A stretch of 37,137 nt of DNA, taken from the NCBI GenBank assembly GCA_016182545.1, contig JACPGG010000029.1:24793-61929 (forward strand). The letters run 5' to 3'. A model generated the notes under the pieces. The model searched no databases. It was not told where the DNA came from and worked only from the letters and a program-made list of their open reading frames with translations. Positions 1 through 7,505 of the stretch are shown one piece after another (position 1 is the first letter of the stretch; every line of letters starts with the position of its first letter). Position numbers and translations under genes: made by a program. The stretch is from Ignavibacteriales bacterium. Its GTDB lineage: Bacteria > Bacteroidota > Ignavibacteria > UBA10030 > UBA8401.

Positions 1-1
1 A

Positions 2-1261
2 TTTGGTTATGGTTTGCAATTACGATATACCAAAGATAAATTCAGCTCAATACATCATGAACATTTTTGGGGAAGCGGCGGGATTCAATACATTCCTTCT
101 ACGCTCGAAAACAAACTCCGCATCGGGTTTTCGTTAATGAATTTTACGACACCAATTGTCGTGCAGGGTTTGTCTTATCCTGATCGCACTTCGATTACAG
201 AAAAATATTCTCCCTCCTCCGCTATACGATTAGGATTTGAATATGATATCGTCCGCCACCCGGTATTTACTCTCACTGTGCATTCCGAAACTTCAAAAGA
301 ACTTGTGAAGAATGCAGGAAATGTGGGGTCGTCCTTTGAAGCGCTGTTTAACGATTGGCACGATGCACCGCGGGATATGTCTCTTCATTCAGGATTATCT
401 TTTGTTTGGAATCCGATCCCGCTTGGAAAGAATATCGCATTCATTCAAGAAATGTATATCGGTCACCTCAACGATGGACCGCGTGCCGGCAACAGAAATC
501 ATTTCTATAATGGAATCAATATCGGACTTGAAATCAAACACGTACAGTTTCTTGCGGGGTACGCCAGCACATGGCATATCGTTAACGACGACGTTTATGA
601 TTTTTTTAATTACATGCCGTGGGAAACTTTCCAATTCACCATGAAAAATGTTTTGGGATATACACGTGCATCAGAATCTTCAGAAAATTCACTCGCAGGA
701 AATATCATTCTCTCGTTAGGCTGGGGATACACTCAACGCAATGGCTGGTATGGGGAACACACCCTCCTAAATTATCCTCCGGAATATGTAAAGACGATAT
801 ATCCGAATAGAGCGCTGTATTCGTTTGAATCGGCATTTTATTTTTCGCAACAATCGGCATTAACAACTTCATTTCACTATGCACGTGTTCCGGTGACATA
901 TAAAATAAATGCTATGTTTTTTTCTCAGTCCCCTGTATATTGGGAAATAAATTTGCGGATTGAAACTCTTACACTCACTTCCGCATACCGGTATCATCCT
1001 TTAGAAGTTTTCACGGATGGATTTTTTGAAATAGGCTTTGGCGTTCAACGGCAAAATCCAATTGAAAAGACCAATCCAAAATATAATTACAACACCATTG
1101 CCATCGGCAATATTGGTATGCTAATTCCCGTTTCGGAGATTGTTCTTATCCCGAAGATCGGATTTTCATCACTTTTTGCAAGAATCGGCGGCTCTGCGCC
1201 CCGGCTCGGCGGGTACAATCAATTTGTATTTTCGTTGAATTTCGGTTACAAATTTGAATGA
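2..1261 (+). CDS. Outer-membrane beta-barrel protein, 5' truncated
   Basis: The reading frame is open from the left edge of the window, so the true start and signal peptide are missing; about 419 residues are visible. The sequence has alternating short hydrophobic/aromatic beta segments separated by polar turns, many Tyr/Phe/Asn, no catalytic motif and a C-terminal end in Gly-Tyr-Lys-Phe-Glu, all typical of an outer-membrane barrel. The style of the N-terminal half (strand pairs such as LRIGFSLMNF and IRLGFEYDI) is loosely like the PorV/PorQ family linked to type IX secretion, and a T9SS cargo protein is present elsewhere in the window, but the family match is only an impression. Its TGA stop lies inside the first codons of the next gene, so the two are probably cotranscribed. 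Barrel nature is fairly sure; PorV/PorQ membership is not. Confidence 0.6.
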   Translation, partial: FGYGLQLRYTKDKFSSIHHEHFWGSGGIQYIPSTLENKLRIGFSLMNFTTPIVVQGLSYPDRTSITEKYSPSSAIRLGFEYDIVRHPVFTLTVHSETSKELVKNAGNVGSSFEALFNDWHDAPRDMSLHSGLSFVWNPIPLGKNIAFIQEMYIGHLNDGPRAGNRNHFYNGINIGLEIKHVQFLAGYASTWHIVNDDVYDFFNYMPWETFQFTMKNVLGYTRASESSENSLAGNIILSLGWGYTQRNGWYGEHTLLNYPPEYVKTIYPNRALYSFESAFYFSQQSALTTSFHYARVPVTYKINAMFFSQSPVYWEINLRIETLTLTSAYRYHPLEVFTDGFFEIGFGVQRQNPIEKTNPKYNYNTIAIGNIGMLIPVSEIVLIPKIGFSSLFARIGGSAPRLGGYNQFVFSLNFGYKFE

Positions 1262-2522
1262 TCATCACATCCTTGTTATCGGCGGCGGCGCTGCAGGCAT
1301 GATAGCCGCTTGGAGAGCCGCTTCCCCCGGCAGATCCGTGGTGCTATTGGAGAAAAATAAAAAACTCGGCATCAAAATACTCATCTCCGGCGGTGGCAAA
1401 TGCAACATCACGAACGGCAGCGACATCCGGATGATGCTTAAACAATTCGAAATAAACGAATCTCGATTCCTCAAATATTCTTTTCACACCTTCACGAACA
1501 CTCACGTACTTGATCTACTCCATGAACAAGGTGTCGAAACATATGTGCGTGAGGATGGGAAAGTATTCCCTAAAAGCCACGATGCGGAGGATGTTGTCAA
1601 CGCGTTACAAAGGATGATGCTCTCTGCCGGAGTGGATATTCGCTTGAATGCATCGGTCCACGAGATTTCAAAGAACGAAAAGGGGATCTTTACTGTTAAT
1701 CTTGAATCAGAATCGATCCAGTCAGTGAAGGTCATCATTGCAACCGGTGGAATGTCCTATCAAAAAACGGGAACGACCGGTGACGGCTACTCCTGGCTAA
1801 AAAAATTGGGCCACACAATTGTGCAACTGCGTCCGGCACTCGCTCCCATATACCTCTCTCCGGTTCCCCCAACGCGGTGGCAGGGTACACCGATCCGCGA
1901 TTGCAGATTGATGGCTGTGTGCGGGAAAGAAATTATCTCGGACTGGCACGGCGACCTCTTGTTCACTCATCTCGGTATTTCCGGACCTGCGGCTTTGGAA
2001 GTGAGCAAGAAAGCATTCATAGAATTTGAACTCGGAAAACTTGTATCTCTCTGCGTCGATTTTTTCCCGGAAAAGACAAATGAGCAATTGGAGACAAATC
2101 TTTTTGCCGACATAACATCGAATGCCAACAGAAGTATCCTCACACTGACCGAACAGTATGTTCCGCAACGACTCGCCGAATACGTATTGCTGCACTCAAA
2201 TATTGACGGCATCAAAAAACTTCATCAATTCAAAAAAGAAGAACGCCAATCATTGGTTGCAACATTAAAGAACTGGTGCATCGGAACAGTGAAAGAAATT
2301 CCGTTAGACCGCGGCGAAGTGACAGCAGGCGGAGTTGCGCTGAACGAAGTCGAACCGACGACGATGGAATCTAAGATCGTCCGTGGCTTGTATCTTTGCG
2401 GAGAGATTCTTGACGTTGCGGGACCGGTGGGAGGATACAATCTGCAGGCGGCGTTTTCGACCGGATACGTTGCCGGGGAGTCAGCCGCAAAAACGACTCT
2501 CATCGTTGAGAGAGTGGAATGA
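1254..2522 (+). CDS. HI0933/YhiN-family FAD-dependent oxidoreductase
   Basis: This is a flavoprotein of the HI0933 (YhiN/BaiN-like) family, normally about 400 residues; here it is 422. The N-terminus carries the Rossmann FAD-binding motif GGGAAG at residues 10-15, followed by an acidic strand end (LLEK) and the family signature KILISGGGKCNITN around residues 41-54. The C-terminus has the second family signature, with GGVAL, LYLCGE, DVAGPVGGYN and a final helix that closes over the FAD. The physiological substrate of most family members is unknown; one gut relative reduces bile-acid intermediates, which should not be transferred to this protein. The start is a TTG overlapping the upstream stop by 8 bases with no clear SD, which suggests translational coupling. 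The 3' end overlaps the convergent gene by 23 bases. Confidence 0.88.
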   Translation: MNDHHILVIGGGAAGMIAAWRAASPGRSVVLLEKNKKLGIKILISGGGKCNITNGSDIRMMLKQFEINESRFLKYSFHTFTNTHVLDLLHEQGVETYVREDGKVFPKSHDAEDVVNALQRMMLSAGVDIRLNASVHEISKNEKGIFTVNLESESIQSVKVIIATGGMSYQKTGTTGDGYSWLKKLGHTIVQLRPALAPIYLSPVPPTRWQGTPIRDCRLMAVCGKEIISDWHGDLLFTHLGISGPAALEVSKKAFIEFELGKLVSLCVDFFPEKTNEQLETNLFADITSNANRSILTLTEQYVPQRLAEYVLLHSNIDGIKKLHQFKKEERQSLVATLKNWCIGTVKEIPLDRGEVTAGGVALNEVEPTTMESKIVRGLYLCGEILDVAGPVGGYNLQAAFSTGYVAGESAAKTTLIVERVE

Positions 2523-3111
2523 CAAACTTCAACGCGGTGTGAGTCTCTGAAAATCCGACTACTTTGGTATCGACCAAACCGCATTTTTTTCCGATCTTCA
2601 TGATCTCGATATCTTTAATCGTAGCCAGTTTCCCTTTCAGAGAAAGAACCCAAATTCCGCCGTTCGGTTTGAGATATTTTTTCAACGATGATAGTTGCTC
2701 CACTTCCTTCCTTGAATTTGCTTCATAGAAAATCAGATCGGAATCTTTTGCCGCTTTTCCCAATGCAACTGCATCGGCTTTCTTTTGAATATCAATTAAA
2801 AAATTTTCATCCTTAAAATTGATCACGGATACTTTTGAATCCGTAGTAACACCCAATTTATCGAGAACACTCTTCGGGTTTTTGATTTTCTCAAGCCATT
2901 TTCCCGCTTTTTCACCGACAGAGATCGCGACCTTCTTCCCTTTAACTGAGAACGATAGCAACCCATTTTTCGAAGCGAGCGATTTCATATCACTGAACGG
3001 GATTGTCATCTTCAACGGACCGCGAATAATGATCGCATTTGTTTCCAACAGTACTTTTGCCTCAGTTCGTTCAGTACCGATGGTTACTTTTGTTGTTACT
3101 TCCGTTCCCAT
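2500..3111 (-). CDS. DUF3052-like two-part hypothetical protein
   Basis: A 203-residue cytoplasmic protein with no signal peptide. Residues 1-80 form a beta-rich section of unknown type. Residues 80-203 resemble DUF3052: an LGV-x-x-DSKVSVIN start, a middle with DSDLIFYEANSRKEVEQL, then LKPNGGIWVLSLKG and a final GLVDTKVVGFSETHTALKF segment. DUF3052 proteins have no established function; the fold looks like a stripped-down methyltransferase-type Rossmann domain without an obvious cofactor motif. The ATG is preceded by AAGGAAA at good spacing. The gene is divergent from purK and convergent with the flavoprotein gene, overlapping it by 23 bases. Coding status is well supported; the family call rests on C-terminal motif similarity read by eye. 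Confidence 0.7.
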   Translation of the reverse strand: MGTEVTTKVTIGTERTEAKVLLETNAIIIRGPLKMTIPFSDMKSLASKNGLLSFSVKGKKVAISVGEKAGKWLEKIKNPKSVLDKLGVTTDSKVSVINFKDENFLIDIQKKADAVALGKAAKDSDLIFYEANSRKEVEQLSSLKKYLKPNGGIWVLSLKGKLATIKDIEIMKIGKKCGLVDTKVVGFSETHTALKFVIPLSQR

Positions 3112-3195
3112 ACTTTTCCTTGATTAAGCATACATTTACTGTTATTTTCCTCCAGCAATGTAACATTTGTACGGACCGTTTTCAATACATCAAGG

Positions 3196-3215
3196 ATTCC
3201 CGCATATGCGGGAAT
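3196..3215. repeat. Perfect 20-bp palindrome upstream of purK
   Basis: ATTCCCGCATATGCGGGAAT is a perfect inverted repeat with no loop, lying 21 bases upstream of the purK start and just before its SD (AAAGG, 3224-3228). Its form (TTCCCGC...GCGGGAATGAC) resembles palindromes that are scattered through many bacterial genomes, so it may be a dispersed repeat and not a purine-specific operator. Only one copy was seen in this window. Confidence 0.6.
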
Positions 3216-3236
3216 GACGTTTTAAAGGTATCCTCT

Positions 3237-4373
3237 TTGTCAAAAAAGTTCTGCATAGGAATTCTGGGTGGCGGGCAACTGGCAAAAATGTCAACGCAAG
3301 CGGCGGTTCGCCTTGGATTTGATGTCGTAATTCTTGAAAAAGAAAAAAATTCTCCCGCCGGAATGTTGACACACAATGAATTCACCGGCTGGGTTGACGA
3401 CGATAAACTTCTCAAGCAGTTTGCACACCGTTGCGATGTTATTACGCTTGAGAATGAATTCGTCGATCACCATCGGTTGGAAATACTCGAAGGATTGGGA
3501 AAGAAAGTATTTCCCTCGTCGACGACAATTGCACTGATCCAAGATAAATTGCTGCAGAAGGAAACACTTGCTCAGAATCGAATCCCTGTCCCCCGATTTG
3601 TAGCCGTGGAAAAATATCATTCGTTCAATGAGATTGCTTCAATTCTGGGAAAGCCGTTTGTCCTTAAATCCCGAAAAATGGGGTATGACGGCTATGGCAA
3701 CGCTCTCGTCAAAAATGAAAAAGAATATACGGCGGGAGTCGAACGGCTCTCTTATCGTCACAGCAATTTAATGGCTGAATCGTTCATTCATTTTTCCATG
3801 GAACTTGCCGTGATGGTTGCGAGGACGAAGAATGAGATCAAGATCTATCCGGTAGTGCAGACGATACAAAAGAATCATATATGCCATACCGTTATTGCGC
3901 CCGCGAAGATCTCCAAACAATTGAAAAAAGATTGTGAAGAAATTGCCGTTGAATCTGTGAAAGCTGTACACGGCTTCGGATTATTTGGAATAGAAATGTT
4001 CCTTTCGGATGATGAAAGTATTATCGTCAACGAAATGGCGCCGCGTCCGCATAATTCGGGACATTACACAATTGAAGGGTGCGTCACGTCGCAATTTGAA
4101 AATCATATCCGCGCCGTCATGGGACTGCCGCTCGGCTCGACTTCGATGGTGAACAAAGCGGCCGTAATGATCAACCTGCTCGGCAAGCAGCATCCGCAAA
4201 AAACAATAGATGCGTACCGTACAGCGTTAGATTATCCCAATGTACACTTGCACATCTATGGCAAGGCAGCATCCCGCGCCGGAAGAAAAATGGGACACAT
4301 CACGATCGTAGGAGACGATGCAAAGAAGATCTTAAAGCAGGCAAACGGAGTAGAGAAGAAAATACGTCTGTAA
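3237..4373 (+). CDS. purK: N5-carboxyaminoimidazole ribonucleotide synthase PurK
   Basis: ATP-grasp enzyme that makes N5-CAIR from AIR, bicarbonate and ATP in purine synthesis; its product is used by PurE encoded next door. The protein begins with the PurK signature GILGGGQLAKM, has the ATP-grasp lysine regions (KPFVLKSRKMGYDGYGN) and the conserved EMAPRPHNSGHYTIEGC block before the C-terminal domain. I chose the TTG at 3237, giving 378 residues, because an AAAGG SD lies 8 bases upstream and the family motif begins a few residues in. The frame stays open further upstream, but that extension would run through the palindrome at 3196-3215 and has no family similarity. The gene order purK-purE is the reverse of the common purEK. 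Confidence 0.94.
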   Translation: MSKKFCIGILGGGQLAKMSTQAAVRLGFDVVILEKEKNSPAGMLTHNEFTGWVDDDKLLKQFAHRCDVITLENEFVDHHRLEILEGLGKKVFPSSTTIALIQDKLLQKETLAQNRIPVPRFVAVEKYHSFNEIASILGKPFVLKSRKMGYDGYGNALVKNEKEYTAGVERLSYRHSNLMAESFIHFSMELAVMVARTKNEIKIYPVVQTIQKNHICHTVIAPAKISKQLKKDCEEIAVESVKAVHGFGLFGIEMFLSDDESIIVNEMAPRPHNSGHYTIEGCVTSQFENHIRAVMGLPLGSTSMVNKAAVMINLLGKQHPQKTIDAYRTALDYPNVHLHIYGKAASRAGRKMGHITIVGDDAKKILKQANGVEKKIRL

Positions 4374-4377
4374 TAGA

Positions 4378-4410
4378 AGATGACCGTCACCTGAGAGGTG
4401 ACGGTCATCT
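4378..4410 (+). repeat. Perfect 14-bp stem hairpin between purK and purE
   Basis: Arms 4378-4391 and 4397-4410 are perfect complements (AGATGACCGTCACC and its reverse complement) with a five-base TGAGA loop. The hairpin starts five bases after the purK stop and ends immediately before the purE SD (GGAAAG, 4411-4416). There is no T tract, so it is not a normal intrinsic terminator. It could stabilise or process the purK message, limit access to the purE SD, or be a copy of a dispersed palindrome. Confidence 0.75.
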
Positions 4411-4424
4411 GGAAAGAAACAATT

Positions 4425-4910
4425 ATGAAAAAACCAATCGTCGGTATCATTATGGGAAGCGACAGCGATCTTCCCACCATGCAGCAGGCAGCGGATGTGC
4501 TGGATGAATTCGGTATCAGGTACGAAGTAAAAATAACTTCCGCCCATCGCACGCCAAATTTTATGGCGGAGTACTCGTCAACGGCACACAAACGAGGGAT
4601 CAAGGTGATCATTGCGGGTGCGGGAGGCGCGGCACATTTACCGGGAATGTCAGCTGCACACTCACCGCTTCCCGTCATTGGAGTTCCGATCAAAACGAAA
4701 TCTCTCGACGGATTGGATTCGCTCCTTTCAATCGCACAAATGCCGGGAGGTGTTCCGGTAGCAACGGTTGCAATCGGCAGCGGAAAAAATGCAGGATTAC
4801 TTGCAGTTCAGATACTTGCAACGAGCGACAAAAAATTGGTGAAGAAGATGATCGAGTATAAAAAAACGATGGAGAAGGAATCGTTAAAGAAGAATGAAAA
4901 ACTGTCGTAA
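4425..4910 (+). CDS. purE: N5-carboxyaminoimidazole ribonucleotide mutase PurE
   Basis: Class I PurE, the mutase that converts N5-CAIR to CAIR in purine biosynthesis. The 161-residue product has the usual family length, the substrate-binding GSDSDLP motif at 11-17, the catalytic-histidine motif SAHRTP at 39-44 and the [11 protein letters not shown] segment, then the [17 protein letters not shown] region that closes the active site. The ATG at 4425 follows GGAAAG by 8 bases; an in-frame GTG at 4398 lies inside the hairpin arm and was rejected. It follows purK by 51 bases on the same strand, so the pair forms a two-step operon. PurE class I with an adjacent PurK is the expected bacterial arrangement. 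Confidence 0.95.
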   Translation: MKKPIVGIIMGSDSDLPTMQQAADVLDEFGIRYEVKITSAHRTPNFMAEYSSTAHKRGIKVIIAGAGGAAHLPGMSAAHSPLPVIGVPIKTKSLDGLDSLLSIAQMPGGVPVATVAIGSGKNAGLLAVQILATSDKKLVKKMIEYKKTMEKESLKKNEKLS

Positions 4911-4957
4911 GATAAACATTCCTGTTTGTCCTTAGGACAAGCAAGAATGCTTGTCCT
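4911..4957. repeat. Compound double hairpin between purE and the convergent esterase
   Basis: Two adjacent inverted repeats follow the purE stop. The first is GATAAACA/TGTTTGTC (4911-4930, one G-T pair). The second is AGGACAAGCA/TGCTTGTCCT (4934-4957, perfect 10-bp stem). The right arm of the first can also pair with the left arm of the second (GTCC-TTA-GGAC core), so alternative folds exclude each other. The element overlaps the stop codon of the minus-strand esterase. It has only a weak T-rich tail, but its place between convergent genes fits a two-way terminator or a dispersed palindromic repeat. Confidence 0.65.
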
Positions 4958-6092
4958 ACTTCTTTCCAAACATAAATACCAACGGACGCCAGATCCGTTT
5001 TGCCCACGCCTGCTCATTGTGCACACCGTTTCTTTCGAGATGATAGTCGAGATCCTTCCCTTTCACAAACCCTTTTTTCTTCAGAATATCGACCATACGG
5101 TTGTAACCGCCGATAAGTTCTTTTTCGCGTCCGCCGCAGTCAAGATACACACGGATATCTTTTTTTATCCCTTTGTAATCCCGAACTTCCTTCAATGTCT
5201 TTTCCCCGTCGTACCAAAATGCGGATGAGAGACATCCCGCCATGCCGAAAATATCAGGACGCTTCCATACAAAGAAAAGAGAACTGAGTCCTCCCAGTGA
5301 AGAACCCATCACTGCCGTGTGCTTCCTGTCCGGTTTTGTGCGGTATGTAGAATCGATCAACGGCTTCACCACAGCGACCACAAAATTCAAATACGCATTC
5401 CCGAGCGGCGAATCGGAATATTCCGGAAGGCGGTCGGGTGAGTTGTAGATGCCGACAACGATGATCTCTTCAATCCTCTTCATTTTGATCAAACTGTCAG
5501 CAACTTCATCCACGCGCCAGTCGTGCCCGGTGAATGCGGTGGATGGATCGAAAATATTTTGTCCGTCATGCATGTATAAAACGGGATAATGCTTCGACGT
5601 ATTCTTTTCGTACGACGGCGGAAGCCAGACGATGATATCGCGTTTGTGGTTCAATCCTTCGCCTGCAAGTGCGCGATGATATTCCACGTTCCCGCGGATG
5701 GTCTGCTCAGGTTTGGCACGACGCAGCTGAGATTTCCAAAGTAAAGGGCGTAACAGCACTGTTGTATCTTTCGTTATTTCTATTGTAGTATTAGCCGGAA
5801 TTATTCCCGCTTCGTAGATCGCTTCGGATTCCCACGATCCGCGTGTGATCTTGAATTCCAGAACGTCACCGCTGTCGAATGCCGCCTCAAATTTCCAGAG
5901 GGAGTCGTGTTGCTTTCCCAGTTCAACAGCGGATGGGTTCCATAGCCCTGTCTGCGGTTTGTTCCCCGCAACGTATATGTGAAGTGAACTGTCACGAACC
6001 GATACATGCGGCTCAACAAGAATTGTGACGATTGCCTTTTGAGCAACTATCAGTTGACACCAGAACAACAGGATGAGTCCGCAGGTTTTCAT
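4956..6092 (-). CDS. Secreted esterase (PF00756-type) with N-terminal CBM20-like domain
   Basis: A 378-residue alpha/beta hydrolase of the putative-esterase family (esterase D/enterochelin esterase type). Residues 1-18 form a signal peptide. Residues 20-115 form a beta-rich module resembling a starch-binding CBM20 or E-set domain (VAGNKPQTGLWNPSAVEL). The catalytic domain follows, with VLYMHDGQNIFD around 171-182, the nucleophile elbow GSSLGG (Ser265) and a C-terminal His358 in VHNEQAW; Asp318 is a plausible acid. Relatives cleave ester groups from carbohydrates or siderophores; the substrate here is unknown. There is no SD, and the predicted leader is only about 18 bases. The promoter and a palindrome lie directly upstream. 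The last codon overlaps the double hairpin. Confidence 0.85.
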   Translation of the reverse strand: MKTCGLILLFWCQLIVAQKAIVTILVEPHVSVRDSSLHIYVAGNKPQTGLWNPSAVELGKQHDSLWKFEAAFDSGDVLEFKITRGSWESEAIYEAGIIPANTTIEITKDTTVLLRPLLWKSQLRRAKPEQTIRGNVEYHRALAGEGLNHKRDIIVWLPPSYEKNTSKHYPVLYMHDGQNIFDPSTAFTGHDWRVDEVADSLIKMKRIEEIIVVGIYNSPDRLPEYSDSPLGNAYLNFVVAVVKPLIDSTYRTKPDRKHTAVMGSSLGGLSSLFFVWKRPDIFGMAGCLSSAFWYDGEKTLKEVRDYKGIKKDIRVYLDCGGREKELIGGYNRMVDILKKKGFVKGKDLDYHLERNGVHNEQAWAKRIWRPLVFMFGKK

Positions 6093-6096
6093 TCAT

Positions 6097-6112
6097 TGTC
6101 ACAATCGTGACA
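6097..6112. promoter_or_regulatory. Candidate operator palindrome upstream of the esterase
   Basis: TGTCAC-N4-GTGACA is a perfect inverted repeat between 6097 and 6112. It sits 4 to 20 bases before the esterase ATG and covers the transcription start predicted from the promoter at 6118-6146, where a bound repressor would block initiation. It does not match the CRP (TGTGA-N6-TCACA) or FNR consensus. It could instead be a small RNA hairpin over the ribosome site. Confidence 0.45.
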
Positions 6113-6117
6113 GTGAA

Positions 6118-6146
6118 ATGATAGGAAAATAATTGTGCTTATTCAA
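6118..6146 (-). promoter_or_regulatory. Sigma70-like promoter of the esterase gene
   Basis: On the minus strand, TTGAAT (6146-6141), a 17-base spacer and TATCAT (6123-6118) match the -35/-10 consensus at 4 and 5 of 6 positions. The implied start near 6111 would leave a leader of about 18 bases. It lies just downstream of the cytochrome-cluster terminator, as expected for a new transcription unit. Confidence 0.5.
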
Positions 6147-6149
6147 TTT

Positions 6150-6181
6150 AAAAAAAGCCCGTCCCGCAGGGTGCGGGACGG
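6150..6181 (-). terminator. Intrinsic terminator of the cytochrome supercluster
   Basis: Read on the minus strand, CCGTCCCGCA and TGCGGGACGG (6181-6172 and 6168-6159) form a perfect 10-bp GC-rich stem with a three-base loop, followed by GC and seven Ts. It begins about 50 bases after the stop of the 6-heme lipoprotein gene. It is a textbook rho-independent terminator and marks the 3' end of the electron-transfer cluster. Confidence 0.92.
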
Positions 6182-6232
6182 TTGGTATGAGGAGGTAGTG
6201 CTTTCGTTTTTGTATGTTAGGAGGGAGGAAAC

Positions 6233-7420
6233 TTATTTATTCAATTCAGCAATTGAGGCATCGAGCAGCGCTTTTGCATACTTCGTGTTGTGAATTCCAT
6301 GGCTTCCTTCGTGTTCAAGGAAGAAGAAATTGAACAATGCGCCTGCTTTATACGCAGGTTTAATCACCAATGGTTTTGAAGAACTTGCATTTGCTAAATT
6401 CGAAGATGCAACCAACCACCCCTTGTTGATCAATAATGTTCTTAAGCTATCCAATCCATGCTCTACATCCTGCTGAGCTGTGCGATACTTTTCAAAATTC
6501 GGTCGCGTCATGGTGTTGGCTGTAATATCAGATGCATGGCACGCTGCATCACGGCAACCTGCGACATTCACGCTACCGACAGTATCAGTTGACGATGAGA
6601 AATAGCCCATCTTTAGCGTATGCCCGCCAGCCACCGCTTTGCCTTCGGCAACTACTACCGGTGTCGCCATATGACAATCAGCACACTGGATGTTCTTTGC
6701 ATTCGCCAACGTTGTATGATATGAAGACGCATACGTGTATCCGGTAAATTCAAACCCACCTTCGCCCATCAGAATCTGACCTTGTACTCCATAGTGAGGA
6801 TAGAATCTGTTGCTGGTGATCACGATAGAATCAGTTGCAGCCGTCTTCGTCGGATCCGGAATCGGGCTCATCGGGCTCGTTTCACGGGTTCTGTGGCATG
6901 TCACGCATGTATTTGCTGTTCCAACATTGAATGATACATCGGGAGCGCCGGCAACAAAGGATTTTACATTGATTGCATCCGTTTTACGAAGAGAAAAATC
7001 CCCTTTCGCATGCGGAGAGTGGCATGTGAAGCAACCGGGAGGAGTCCCGTTACCATAAGTTTTTGTTGCTTGTGACACGTAATTACCCCGTGCCATTTCC
7101 AAATATCCTTCGGTGATATGGCAGCTGGCGCATGTTGTACTGTTAATACCGCGTGCCCATGCAGTTCCTTCCATATGACCTGCTGATTCATACTCTAACC
7201 GCCGAGCCAATAAGAATTTCGTTGTATCGGCATCAGGCGTGTGGCACGATGCACAGCGTAAGCTATCCTTGAATCCTTCGAAATAGACAAAACCGGCGTT
7301 GACGCCCGGTGTACCCGTGTCGCCTTTTTGTCCTGCAACACCTGCAGGACCTGCGGGACCTTCGCAGGCAACTAGAGCAAAAACCATCAGCGCTATCAGA
7401 ACAGTTAAAATTTGTTTCAC
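6233..7420 (-). CDS. Hexaheme c-type cytochrome lipoprotein with collagen-like linker
   Basis: A 395-residue lipoprotein: signal peptide with lipobox LVAC (Cys19), then directly a collagen-like G-X-Y run at residues 21-39 (six triplets beginning GPAGPAG). The cytochrome part carries five CXXCH motifs (CASCH, CASCH, CFTCH, CVTCH, CADCH) and one CXXXCH (CRDAACH), so six c hemes are expected. The GTG start at 7420 is preceded by AAAGGAG ten bases away; the frame remains open upstream but without an SD. The C-terminal third is helical and heme-free. As the last gene before the terminator and next to another lipoprotein cytochrome and a barrel, it is a good candidate for an outer-membrane or cell-surface electron carrier. 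Which side of the membrane it faces cannot be told from sequence. Confidence 0.85.
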   Translation of the reverse strand: MKQILTVLIALMVFALVACEGPAGPAGVAGQKGDTGTPGVNAGFVYFEGFKDSLRCASCHTPDADTTKFLLARRLEYESAGHMEGTAWARGINSTTCASCHITEGYLEMARGNYVSQATKTYGNGTPPGCFTCHSPHAKGDFSLRKTDAINVKSFVAGAPDVSFNVGTANTCVTCHRTRETSPMSPIPDPTKTAATDSIVITSNRFYPHYGVQGQILMGEGGFEFTGYTYASSYHTTLANAKNIQCADCHMATPVVVAEGKAVAGGHTLKMGYFSSSTDTVGSVNVAGCRDAACHASDITANTMTRPNFEKYRTAQQDVEHGLDSLRTLLINKGWLVASSNLANASSSKPLVIKPAYKAGALFNFFFLEHEGSHGIHNTKYAKALLDASIAELNK

Positions 7421-7505
7421 TGTCTTAACGCTCCTTTCATTGATGAAGATTATTTTTCCGTTTGTTAATAATGACCTACTGTTATTGTAAGTCAAACTTT
7501 TTTTA

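Noticed and set aside
3039-3236. Open N-terminal extension of purK
   Set aside because: The extra 66 codons run through the divergent promoter region and a perfect palindrome, show no PurK similarity, and an SD with TTG start lies at 3237.
6097-6112. CRP or FNR binding site
   Set aside because: TGTCAC-N4-GTGACA differs from TGTGA-N6-TCACA and TTGAT-N4-ATCAA in the key bases.
7468-7495. Internal promoter before the hexaheme gene (TTGACT, 16 bases, CATTAT)
   Set aside because: The -10 box matches at only four positions and the region is AT-rich, so chance occurrence is likely; kept out of the feature list.
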